Positions 17,148-28,145 of a stretch of 64,000 nucleotides of DNA are shown piece by piece; positions within the stretch are counted from its first letter, which is position 1, and each line of letters opens with the position of its first letter. Under the pieces are notes generated by a model. That model had not been told where the DNA came from. It saw only the letters and a program-made list of their open reading frames with translations, and made no database searches. The stretch is from positions 682,001 through 746,000 of the forward strand of contig JADKBZ010000001.1 of assembly GCA_016714815.1 (NCBI GenBank), written 5' to 3'. The translations under genes and the position numbers were made by a program. Origin of the DNA: Holophagales bacterium (GTDB lineage Bacteria; Acidobacteriota; Thermoanaerobaculia; UBA5066).

Positions 17148-18482
17148 ATGCGCGCTCGAGCCCGCCGTACGTCGCTCTCCACCCTTCTCGCCCTCCTCGC
17201 GATCCTGCCGTTGCGCGCGGCCGCCCAGGAAGGGGGCGGCCTCTCGACGGGCGACGGCCGGTTCCGGCTGAAGGGAGAGGTCAAGCTCCACTTTCGCGAC
17301 TCGACGGACTCGGCGGCGAGGATCGGCCAGATGCAGGGTGTGGACGTCTTCGAGCGGACCGTCGACCCCGGCAGCTCGTTCGAGATCTCCACGGTCAACC
17401 TGATCGGCGAGGGGGAGCTGACGGAGGGCCTGAAGGCGAAGGTCGAGATCCACTTCATCGACCTCTACAACCGCAACCCGACCTCCACCGCGGACGAAGT
17501 GAGGGTCCGCGAGGCGTGGCTCCGCTTCGGGAAAAGGATCGACGGCCTGAAGGCTTTCGACGGGACCAGCCTCTACGTCCAGGCGGGGAAGGCGCCCCGC
17601 TTCGCCAAGCAGCTCACGCGGCGACTCGAGAGCTACGGCCTCTGGGGAACCGCCGTCAACCGCTTCGAGGAGATCGGCGTCGAAGCGGGAGGGAGCCTCG
17701 GCACGGTCTTCTACTGGCGGGCCGCGGCTGCCAACGGGAATCCCGTGTTCATGCGCGACCCGAACTCCCTCGCGGGAGACCACGGGACCCCCGAACGGGT
17801 CGACCTCGAGCGCCTGGCCGAGGCGCCTTACAACTCCGGCTTCCCGATCCTCTACGACGCGCAGGCGACCGACACGCACTTTGGCGGCCGGTTCCAGGTC
17901 GGCGGAGGGCTCGGGTTCCGCGTCGTGTCGGGAGACGGGAAGAAGGGGCTCGACGTCCTCGGCTGGGCTTACCAGCGAAAGCTCGCCGACTCGGTCGCGA
18001 TCAAGGGATCCATCTACGGCGGAGACCTCGACACCCTCGACGGCATCCCTCCGCGCTCCCTTCCGCTCGACGGTCGCGAGAAGACCGAGGCGGGGGTCAA
18101 TGTGGAGGCCCGCTGGGAGCGCTTTTCCTTCTTCGGGCAGTACGTCCACCAGGACCTCGCGGGCCTCGTCCGCAAGGGCTACGAGATCGAGGCGGGCTAC
18201 CGCTTCCCGCTGAACGGCCTCTTCGCCGTCGGCGACCAGCCCTGGTTCAACTGGATCCAGCCGGCCGTCCGCGTCTCGCGCATCGACAACGACTTCACCG
18301 CCCCCGCCGGCTTTGCGGCCCCGTCCTTCGCGTGGGCCTGGTCGAAATTCGATCTCGGCGTCCGCTTCGGCATCGTGAGGAACGTCGATCTCACCGTCGA
18401 GTACGCCCGCCAGGACATGCGGACGAAGGCCGCCGTCCTCCACCCCGACGAGCTCCTCGTCACCCTCCGAGCGGGGTTCTGA
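17148..18482 (+). CDS. Outer-membrane porin-like beta-barrel protein
   Basis: A 444-residue outer-membrane protein. The ATG follows GGAAGGAG by 8 bases and begins a signal peptide ending RAAAQ. The body alternates short amphipathic strands with turns (FRLKGEVKLHFRDSTDS, GLKAKVEIHFIDLYNR, VRVREAWLRFGKRIDG) and ends in a terminal phenylalanine (LLVTLRAGF), the usual signal for BAM insertion. The phrase LYVQAGKAPRFAKQLTRR, together with an early EISTVNLIGEG strand, resembles phosphate-selective OprO/OprP-type porins. The substrate cannot be read from sequence. A TAGCAT box lies 31 bases upstream. Confidence 0.75.
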   Translation: MRARARRTSLSTLLALLAILPLRAAAQEGGGLSTGDGRFRLKGEVKLHFRDSTDSAARIGQMQGVDVFERTVDPGSSFEISTVNLIGEGELTEGLKAKVEIHFIDLYNRNPTSTADEVRVREAWLRFGKRIDGLKAFDGTSLYVQAGKAPRFAKQLTRRLESYGLWGTAVNRFEEIGVEAGGSLGTVFYWRAAAANGNPVFMRDPNSLAGDHGTPERVDLERLAEAPYNSGFPILYDAQATDTHFGGRFQVGGGLGFRVVSGDGKKGLDVLGWAYQRKLADSVAIKGSIYGGDLDTLDGIPPRSLPLDGREKTEAGVNVEARWERFSFFGQYVHQDLAGLVRKGYEIEAGYRFPLNGLFAVGDQPWFNWIQPAVRVSRIDNDFTAPAGFAAPSFAWAWSKFDLGVRFGIVRNVDLTVEYARQDMRTKAAVLHPDELLVTLRAGF

Positions 18483-18506
18483 CCGCCTGGTCCTGGTGGT
18501 GGAGAT

Positions 18507-18566
18507 GGGGTCAGGTCCGAGATCGTGTATTGTTGACAAACAATACACGATCTCGAACCTGACCCC
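18507..18566. repeat. Long palindrome, GGGGTCAGGT family (REP/BIME-like)
   Basis: Two 28-base arms (18507-18534 and 18539-18566) pair with a single mismatch around a GACA loop. The ends read GGGGTCAGGTC and AACCTGACCCC, and the inner part is ATCGTGTATTGTT. It fills the gap between two convergent genes, 25 bases after the porin stop and 10 before the DUF4388 gene stop. It could therefore act as a two-way transcription end or mRNA 3' stabiliser. The same outer sequence recurs at 40045, 41231 and 42392; the inner core recurs beside efp. Confidence 0.9.
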
Positions 18567-18575
18567 ACGACTGTT

Positions 18576-21107
18576 CTAGTCCGCTGCGACCTGGAGAGAG
18601 CCCTCCTCGACCCAGTGGACGAGGAGGCGGCGGACGCGGAAGGCGTCCGTGGACGCGACGCTCTCGCACTCGAGAGCCGTCGCCCCCTGGGCGAGCCTCG
18701 TCCAGACCGCGGAGAGGAGCTTCTGGTCGTCTTCCTGCGCCATGCGCGTCGGCTTCGAACCTGTCGGGCGGAGCCGCGCGCCGTCGGGGATGAGCGCGGC
18801 GGAGCGCTGGAGCTCGTCGTAGCGGCGCATCCCTTCGAGAAGGAGGCCCATCACGGGTTGCGGCGTCGCGAGATTGACGTCCTCGGGCCGGAGCGACGCG
18901 GCGCGGGTGAAGCCGAAGGCCGCGGCCGCGGGCCTCTCGAGGTGCTGGTGGAAGGCGTCGGTGCCGCGGAGCGTCCCGAAGGCGGCTCCCCTGACCTTCC
19001 CGCCCTCGAAGGCGACGCAGCCGATCTCCGTTCCCCGCGAGTCCTTGAGGGCCAGAAGGCCGGTCGCCTGGGTCTGCTCGAGCGTCTGGAGGAGGGTCGG
19101 AAGGCCGAAGACCTCGAGGTCGCCGGCGAGGCTGGCGGGGCCGGGACCTTCGGGCGCCTTCCGCGGCTGCTCGAAGAAGGCGAGGGACTTTTTCGCGTCG
19201 CGTCCGAACTCCTTTTCGGGGTACTTGCGGGCGATCTCCTCGAAGAGCCGCTGAACGGCGGGGGCGGGGGTGCCCGAAAGGGCCTTCACCAGGTGCCGCG
19301 CCTCGGCGTCGGAGCTGGACGCCAGGACGATGCCGAGAACTTTCACTGGCAGGGCGCTGCGGAGCGCCTTGACGAGACGCTCGACGAGCTCTTCCTGCGG
19401 CGAGAGGTCGTGTCCGGCGACGTGGACGAGGCGGGCGACCGAGCCCGACGCCGCGCCGGAGGCCTTCAGGCCGTGGTCGACGATGGCCCTCAGCGTGGCC
19501 GGGGTCGCCTGCCGCGCGAGGGCGGAACAGGTCTTGTCGAGGAGCTGGAGGAGGTCGGGCGGCAGGACCGCTCCCGCCTTCGCGGCGGACGACTCGAGCT
19601 GCGAGAGCCGCGCGACGAGGATCTGCCCGGCCCGCTCGTGGCGCGTCTGGCCCAGGTTCGCGAGCGCCTCCTTGACGAGCGGGAGCGGCTGCGAGGGCTC
19701 CGAGAGGCGGAAGAGGAAGTCGATCTCGGCCTCGGACGGGGCCTCGGCGGTACGGGGGACCTTCCGGAGGACGTAAAGGAGATTCCGGAGGAAGTACCAG
19801 TCGGTCTCCTCCGCCGGGGCGGAGGCGGCGACGGAGAGCTTCGCCAGCGCGGCGTCGCGCGCGGCGGGCCCGTGGACTTCGAGAAGGGAGAGAAGGAGCC
19901 TTCGCCCATCCCGTTTGCGCTCCTCGCGGAGCGACTCCAGAAGCCCGTCGGGTCGAAGGGCGGGGAAGAAGTCGAGGATGGTCTTCAGGCCGAAGTGGTT
20001 CTCCGGTTTCTCGGCGTAGACCCGCATCCGGGCCGCGTCGAGCGACTCGTGCGAACGCGCTCGCATCGCCTGGGCGACGGCCTTCTCGACCCGCTCCCGC
20101 CGGATCACCTGCTCGGCGAGGCCGAAGAGGGTCACGGCCCGTCCGAGATTCCCTTCGTTGAACTGCTCCACCCCCGCCTGGACCATCTCGCGGAAGCGCT
20201 TTGCCCCCTCCTCGGCGTCCGGGGCGAGGGTGACGAGGCGCCGCATCGCCCCGACGACGCTGCCGCGCGCCCCCGGGCCGATCGTCTCGTCGGCGTCCGG
20301 GTTCACCGGCACTCCCCACCCCGGAAGGCTCTCCGAGAGCTTCCGGAAGAGGGAATCGCCCGTGGGGACTTCGACGCCGATCCGGGAGAGCCGGGCGAGG
20401 TTTTCCTCCAGCTCGCGGCTCGAGCGGGAGGCCGTGGCGGCGGTGGCCAGGAGCTGAGCGGTGAGGGCGTCCGGCAGCCTCTTCGTCGGGTCCTTCGACC
20501 CGTCCCTGGGAAGCGACTTCTCGAGCCTCTCCACGAGAAGTCCGAAGCGCGCCAGGCCCCGGGCCACGTCGTCGTTCGTCGCATGAGGCCCGGCCGAAAC
20601 GGGCGGGGAGGCGGGCGGCGGGACGGCTCCGGCCGCGGTCCCGGGCGCGTCCGGCGAGCGGGTGCGCGAGGCGAGCGGCTGCTCGCTTCCGATCTGGCGG
20701 TAGATCGTCTCGACGGGGGAAGTGAGGACCGTGGCGGCGCTCCCGAGGCGGGAGACGTTCTCGCGCAGGAGGCCGCGGTCCTCCTCGGGGCAGAAGGTCT
20801 CGAGGTGGGGAAGGATGCCGCCGAGAAGCCGGAGGGCCTTGTCCGTGGGGACGAGCTTGAGCTCGGCGAGGAGGTGGATCTTCTTCAGCGCGTGGAAGAG
20901 GTAGTCCGACACCGGCAGGCTCGCCGTCCGGCTCTGGTACTGGGCGGCCGCCCAGCTCCGGATCTGCTCCGCCACGAGAACGGGGGGCTGGGAGGCGAGC
21001 AGCTCGAGAGAGCCGGCGACCATCATCGGCGGCATCGTGTCCGACAGGTACTGCGAGAACTCCTGGAGGGCCTCCTGGACCTCCGGGCTGACGCGGGTGG
21101 GCTCCAA
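18576..21107 (-). CDS. HEAT-like repeat protein with C-terminal DUF4388 (PatA-N-like) domain
   Basis: An 843-residue soluble protein without a signal peptide. Residues about 1-200 are helical and end in a Pro/Ala-rich linker. About 200-650 are helical repeats of HEAT/armadillo type with segments such as LPLVKEALANLGQTRHERA. About 660-735 is a DUF4388 domain (LAGDLEVFGLPTLLQTLEQT, TGLLALKD, VAFEGGKVRGAAFGTLRG). That domain accompanies gliding, twitching or gene-silencing signalling proteins in Myxobacteria, Cyanobacteria and Acidobacteria. The C-terminal ~100 residues look like a small helical winged domain. The start is an uncommon TTG with AGGAGG 11 bases upstream; an internal Met at residue 25 is an alternative. 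Function unknown. Confidence 0.7.
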   Translation of the reverse strand: MEPTRVSPEVQEALQEFSQYLSDTMPPMMVAGSLELLASQPPVLVAEQIRSWAAAQYQSRTASLPVSDYLFHALKKIHLLAELKLVPTDKALRLLGGILPHLETFCPEEDRGLLRENVSRLGSAATVLTSPVETIYRQIGSEQPLASRTRSPDAPGTAAGAVPPPASPPVSAGPHATNDDVARGLARFGLLVERLEKSLPRDGSKDPTKRLPDALTAQLLATAATASRSSRELEENLARLSRIGVEVPTGDSLFRKLSESLPGWGVPVNPDADETIGPGARGSVVGAMRRLVTLAPDAEEGAKRFREMVQAGVEQFNEGNLGRAVTLFGLAEQVIRRERVEKAVAQAMRARSHESLDAARMRVYAEKPENHFGLKTILDFFPALRPDGLLESLREERKRDGRRLLLSLLEVHGPAARDAALAKLSVAASAPAEETDWYFLRNLLYVLRKVPRTAEAPSEAEIDFLFRLSEPSQPLPLVKEALANLGQTRHERAGQILVARLSQLESSAAKAGAVLPPDLLQLLDKTCSALARQATPATLRAIVDHGLKASGAASGSVARLVHVAGHDLSPQEELVERLVKALRSALPVKVLGIVLASSSDAEARHLVKALSGTPAPAVQRLFEEIARKYPEKEFGRDAKKSLAFFEQPRKAPEGPGPASLAGDLEVFGLPTLLQTLEQTQATGLLALKDSRGTEIGCVAFEGGKVRGAAFGTLRGTDAFHQHLERPAAAAFGFTRAASLRPEDVNLATPQPVMGLLLEGMRRYDELQRSAALIPDGARLRPTGSKPTRMAQEDDQKLLSAVWTRLAQGATALECESVASTDAFRVRRLLVHWVEEGSLQVAAD

Positions 21108-21135
21108 CTTCGGATCCGCCTCCTACAAACCCTTC

Positions 21136-21141
21136 ATTGTA
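21136..21141 (-). promoter_or_regulatory. -10 box of the DUF4388 gene
   Basis: TACAAT on the minus strand, 28 bases upstream of the TTG start and 11 bases before AGGAGG. It lies between the start codon and the left efp-flanking repeat. Confidence 0.45.
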
Positions 21142-21176
21142 GCGACGGATTCCCCGGACTCCGACTCCCCGAACCT

Positions 21177-21201
21177 CGTGCCAGGCGTGAAATCGTGTAT
21201 T
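21177..21201. repeat. Left copy of inverted repeat flanking efp
   Basis: 25 bases beginning CGTGCCAGGCGTG and ending ATCGTGTATT. The same sequence appears inverted at 21931-21955 with one mismatch (24/25). The ATCGTGTATT core is shared with the palindrome at 18507-18566. Confidence 0.85.
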
Positions 21202-21243
21202 ACGAAGAACGCCTCTCCGAGAACCCGCGTCCGGGTCCGGGGC

Positions 21244-21819
21244 TCAGGCCCGTCCCACGAACTCGTGGGTCTCCGTGTGGACCTTGACCCGGTCTCCTTC
21301 CTTGATGAAGAGCGGAACCTTGATCTCCAGCCCCGTCTCCAGCGTCGCCGGCTTCGTCGCCCCGCCGCTGGACGTGTCTCCCTTGAAGCCCGGCTCGGTG
21401 TACTTCACCGTCAGCTCCACGTGAGCCGGGAGCTCGAGGTCGATCGGGTTGCCGTTGAACTTGAGCAGGCCGACCACGGTGTTCTCGACGAGCACGTGCC
21501 GGTTCTCTCCCACCATCTCGGGCTGGAGGGTGAGGGTCTCGAAGGTCTCCTGGTCCATGAAGTGGAAGCCGTCCCCGTCGGAGTAGAGGAAGGTCGAGGC
21601 GGCCTTTCCGAGGTCCGGTTCCTTGAACTTTTCTCCCGCCTTGAAGGTCTTGTCGAAGACGGCCTGGGTGATGAGGTTTCGCATCTTGACGCGCACCAGG
21701 GTCTGGCCGCCCCGCGCGGTGGGGGTGGAGATGGTGACGTCGAGGCAGGCGTACGGCTCGCCTTCGAGCTCGAAGAACGTCTTCCGCTTGATTTCGATGG
21801 CTTCGATCAGTGCTGCCAT
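21244..21819 (-). CDS. efp: Elongation factor P with PTARG loop (EfpL/YeiP-like tip)
   Basis: Ribosome-binding factor that relieves stalling at proline stretches; 191 residues, standard three-domain length. Domain I holds the loop STPTARGGQTLVRVKMRNL, with Arg36 where E. coli EF-P has its modified Lys34. A PTARG tip is typical of YeiP/EfpL-type proteins and of EF-Ps in several non-proteobacterial phyla. Domain III ends with GDTSSGGATKPATLETGLEI and VPLFIKEGDRVKVHTE, as in true EF-P. No modification genes (epmA/epmB, earP) are in the window. GAAGGGA is the ribosome site, and TAGAAT at 21880-21885 is a good -10. The gene and its promoter lie inside a pair of 25-base inverted repeats. Confidence 0.93.
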   Translation of the reverse strand: MAALIEAIEIKRKTFFELEGEPYACLDVTISTPTARGGQTLVRVKMRNLITQAVFDKTFKAGEKFKEPDLGKAASTFLYSDGDGFHFMDQETFETLTLQPEMVGENRHVLVENTVVGLLKFNGNPIDLELPAHVELTVKYTEPGFKGDTSSGGATKPATLETGLEIKVPLFIKEGDRVKVHTETHEFVGRA

Positions 21820-21879
21820 GGCGTTCCCTTCGTGGCGTGGTTGACGTCCGCTCCCGGCCCGGGCTCGCGGCGGGCGAGC

Positions 21880-21885
21880 ATTCTA
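21880..21885 (-). promoter_or_regulatory. -10 box of efp
   Basis: TAGAAT on the minus strand, 60 bases upstream of the efp ATG. It lies inside the interval bounded by the inverted repeats, so gene and promoter form one unit. Confidence 0.45.
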
Positions 21886-21930
21886 GGGCCAGCCCCGGCG
21901 TCGGCCGGAAGCCGTCCGGCGGGCGGCAAC

Positions 21931-21955
21931 AATACACGATTGCACGCCTGGCACG
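21931..21955. repeat. Right copy of inverted repeat flanking efp
   Basis: Reads AATACACGATTGCACGCCTG and then GCACG; it is the reverse complement of 21177-21201 apart from one base. It lies 22 bases before the mfd -10 box, so it may also influence mfd transcription. Confidence 0.85.
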
Positions 21956-21976
21956 GAGCTCTGGTGGGGAGTCGCC

Positions 21977-21982
21977 CATAAT
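21977..21982 (+). promoter_or_regulatory. -10 box of mfd (leaderless type)
   Basis: CATAAT followed by exactly 7 bases and the GTG start of mfd at 21990; no Shine-Dalgarno sequence is present. Confidence 0.5.
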
Positions 21983-21989
21983 CGCGGCC

Positions 21990-25513
<3,524 letters not shown>

Positions 25514-25517
<4 letters not shown>

Positions 25518-26371
25518 GTCGCCTCGCCCCGATCCTCCTCTCCATTCTCATGGTCGCGCCGGCCTGTGCCCGTAAGGGGCCGGCCGCCGCGCAGAGCGCC
25601 ACCGTCATCGCCCTCATCGGCGACGAGCCGGTTCGGGAGGACGACTTCGCGACCTACGTCCGGGCCTCGGCGGGCGCTCCCCTCGTCGAGGTTTCGCCCC
25701 AGGTCGCCTCGAGCCTGCTCGACCAGTACCTCGAAGAGCGGCTCCTCCAGAAAGCCGTCGACGCGGCCGACCCGAAAGCGGCCGGGGAGACGGCGGCCGA
25801 GCGGCGCCGGGACGTTCTCTCGAGGGCCGCCCGCCTCGACGCGATCACCGACGCCGACCTGAAGGCCGAGTACGAGCGGCAGCCGGAACGCTGGCGTCAC
25901 CCCTCCCTCGTGAGGCTCTCCCAGATGATCCTTCCGAGTCGCGAAGCGGCGGAAGGGGTGCGGCGCAGGCTCCTCTCGGGGGCGGACTGGGCGACGGTCT
26001 CGAAGGAATCGAGCCGGGCTCCGAACGCCGCCTCGGGCGGCGGCCTCGGGTGGCTCGAACGCTCCGACCTGCCCGGCGAGTTCGAGAAAGCGGTCTGGGG
26101 CCTTCCGGCCGGCGGCCTCTCGGCGGTCCTCCCGGCGAGCCACGGGGTCCACCTCTTCCGGGTGGAGGAGCGGGCCGACGGACGCGTCGTCCCGTTCGAG
26201 GAGGCGCGCCCGGCTCTCCACCTCGCCGTGGCCGAGAGGAAGAGCTCGGAGGCGCTCGCCACCTACCTGGCGGGTGCCAGGCGCCGCTGGGTCGTGGCGG
26301 TCATCGAGGAGCACCTCCCCTTCCCCTACGTCGGGGGAGCGGCCCGCTTTTCGCTAGACTCCGTCCCGTGA
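25514..26371 (+). CDS. Parvulin-type (PpiC) peptidyl-prolyl isomerase, probable lipoprotein
   Basis: A 285-residue exported folding factor. The N-terminus SRLAPILLSILMVAPAC looks like a lipoprotein signal with the acylated Cys near residue 18, so it is likely membrane-anchored. A SurA/PrsA-like helical N-domain (ALIGDEPVREDDFATYV, SSLLDQYLEERLLQKAV) is followed by a PpiC domain at about 130-235. That domain contains RLSQMILPSREAAEGV, SGGGLGWLERSDLPGEFEKA and SHGVHLFRVEER. The GTG start overlaps the mfd stop by 4 bases, and its own stop overlaps the next PPIase gene by 4 bases. It probably helps fold envelope proteins together with that neighbour. Confidence 0.88.
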
Positions 26372-27999
26372 CGCTGATCCGACGCCTCCCCGGCACCGCC
26401 CTCTTCGCTCTCCTCGCCCTCTCGGCCACCCCCGCAGCCGCCGAGGTCATCGACCGGATCCTCGTCCACGTCAACGCCCGCATCGTCACGCAGAGCCAGC
26501 TCGACGAGAGGACCGAGACCGCCCTCCGGGAGGCCCCCCCCGGCCTCGACGCCGCCCGGCGCGAAGAGGTCCGGAAGGCGGCCCTGCGCGAGCTGCTGAA
26601 CGAGGCGCTTCTCGAGGACCGGGCGCGCGAGCTGGATATCGTCGCGACCGATGTGGAAGTCGAGGAGCAGGTCAAGCGTCTCAAGGAGCAGAACAAGGTC
26701 ACGTCGGACGAGGACTTCGCCAGGGCGCTCGCGGCCTCGGGCCTGACGCCCGAGAAGCTCCGCGACCAGCTGAAGCGGTCGACGACCATCCAGCGCGTCG
26801 TCGGGCGCGAGGTGAACAGCAAGGTCGACCTTTCCGACGACGCCCTCCGCCTCGCGTACGAAAGGGAGAAGGAGACCTGGGCCGTTCCGGAGAAGGTGCG
26901 AGTGGCCGAGGTCCTGATCCTCACCGGCCCGGGTGCCGCGGAGAAGGCCCGGGAAGCCGCCACCGCGGCCAAGGGCGGAGTGAAGTTCGAGGACGTCGTC
27001 GTCCGGTTCTCCGACGGCCCGACCCGCTCCAAGGGGGGGGACATGGGAACGGTCGGAAAGGGAGAGCTCGCAGCGGCCCTCGACGCCGCCGCCTTCGCCC
27101 TTCCGACCGGCGGCATCTCCGATCCGATCGAAACCCGGTCGGGATGGCACGTCCTGAAGGTCATCGAGAAGTTTCCGGCCACCTTCAGGCCCTACTCCGA
27201 GGTAAAGCCCGAGATCCTCAAGAAGGAGCAGGACACCCAGTTCCAGAAGAAGCTCACCGAGTACCTCGAGAAGCTCGAGCGCGACGCGGTGATGAAGGTC
27301 TCGGCAGAGGCCGGCCGTTACTACCAGCCGCCGGTGGCCGCCGCGCTTCCGCCGGACACGGCCGCACCGGAGCTGTCCCGCCTCCCCTACGAGCCGCAGA
27401 GCCGGGTGTGGGGGGCGGACAAGAAGGTCGAGATCACCCCGACCGTCGGCTACCGCCTCGGGGGTACGACTTCGACGGTCTACAGCGACTTCATCGAGAG
27501 CGTCCAGGTGCCGCCGGCCCTGAGCTTCGGGCTGACCCTCGAATACGCGATCCTCCGGAACGTGAACCTCGAGTTCATCTGGAGCCACCAGGACTCCGAG
27601 CTCAAGCTGAACTACCGGCAGACTCCCCCGGAGGGCTACAACGAGCGGCTCACGCACCTGAACGTCGACACGTTCCAGATCGGCGGGCTCTGGATGCTCG
27701 GAACCGGGGGCGACAAGATCCGCCCCTACCTCGACCTCCTCCTCGGCGTGAGCGTCCTCACCCCGGCGCCGCAGTTCTCCACCCTGACCCGGTTCTCCGG
27801 CAGCGTCGGGGGCGGAGCGAAGATCGTCCTCTCCGACTCCCTCGGCGCCCGGCTCGGGTTCCGCTTCATGCCCGTCTACGTCAACTCCACGAGCGCCGGG
27901 TACGGCTACTGCGACCCGTGGTACGGCTGCTACACGTACTACGACTCGAGCTTCATCTACCAGTGGGACGGCCACACCGGCCTGAGCTTCCGTTTCTGA
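26368..27999 (+). CDS. SurA-like chaperone/PpiC isomerase fused to an outer-membrane beta-barrel
   Basis: A 543-residue protein with an unusual domain order. Residues 1-25 are a signal peptide (cleavage at PAAAE). About 26-165 is a SurA N-terminal chaperone domain (VIDRILVHVNARIVTQSQLD, ALRELLNEALLEDRARELDI). About 174-268 is one PpiC domain (VRVAEVLILTGPG, SKGGDMGTVGKGEL, RSGWHVLKVIEKFP). After a Pro/Ala linker, residues about 352-543 read as a small OmpA/OmpW-size barrel: VEITPTVGYRLGG, LEYAILRNVNLEFIW, IRPYLDLLLGVSVL and GARLGFRFMPVYV. It ends in Phe (LSFRF). A Tyr/Cys loop (CDPWYGCYTYY) precedes the last strand. The frame is open throughout with no sign of a frameshift. TAGACT-N7-GTG lies at its start inside the operon. 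Confidence 0.85.
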   Translation: MTLIRRLPGTALFALLALSATPAAAEVIDRILVHVNARIVTQSQLDERTETALREAPPGLDAARREEVRKAALRELLNEALLEDRARELDIVATDVEVEEQVKRLKEQNKVTSDEDFARALAASGLTPEKLRDQLKRSTTIQRVVGREVNSKVDLSDDALRLAYEREKETWAVPEKVRVAEVLILTGPGAAEKAREAATAAKGGVKFEDVVVRFSDGPTRSKGGDMGTVGKGELAAALDAAAFALPTGGISDPIETRSGWHVLKVIEKFPATFRPYSEVKPEILKKEQDTQFQKKLTEYLEKLERDAVMKVSAEAGRYYQPPVAAALPPDTAAPELSRLPYEPQSRVWGADKKVEITPTVGYRLGGTTSTVYSDFIESVQVPPALSFGLTLEYAILRNVNLEFIWSHQDSELKLNYRQTPPEGYNERLTHLNVDTFQIGGLWMLGTGGDKIRPYLDLLLGVSVLTPAPQFSTLTRFSGSVGGGAKIVLSDSLGARLGFRFMPVYVNSTSAGYGYCDPWYGCYTYYDSSFIYQWDGHTGLSFRF

Positions 28000-28145
28000 G
28001 CGGGCCCGGCGGTCCCGAGGCGGCTGAGACGGGGCCTGCCGGAGCTCGAGGCTCCCCGCGGCGTACGAGTCGTTCGAGAGGCGGCGAACGGGTTACGCCC
28101 GCGTAGGCTGCGGCCGCAGCGCGGGAGACGACCGGCAGCCGCCCG

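Noticed and set aside
28000..28145. Small palindrome CTGCGGCCGCAG in the gap after the SurA-barrel gene.
   Set aside because: Short GC palindromes arise easily at this base composition; no T-run and no second copy was seen.
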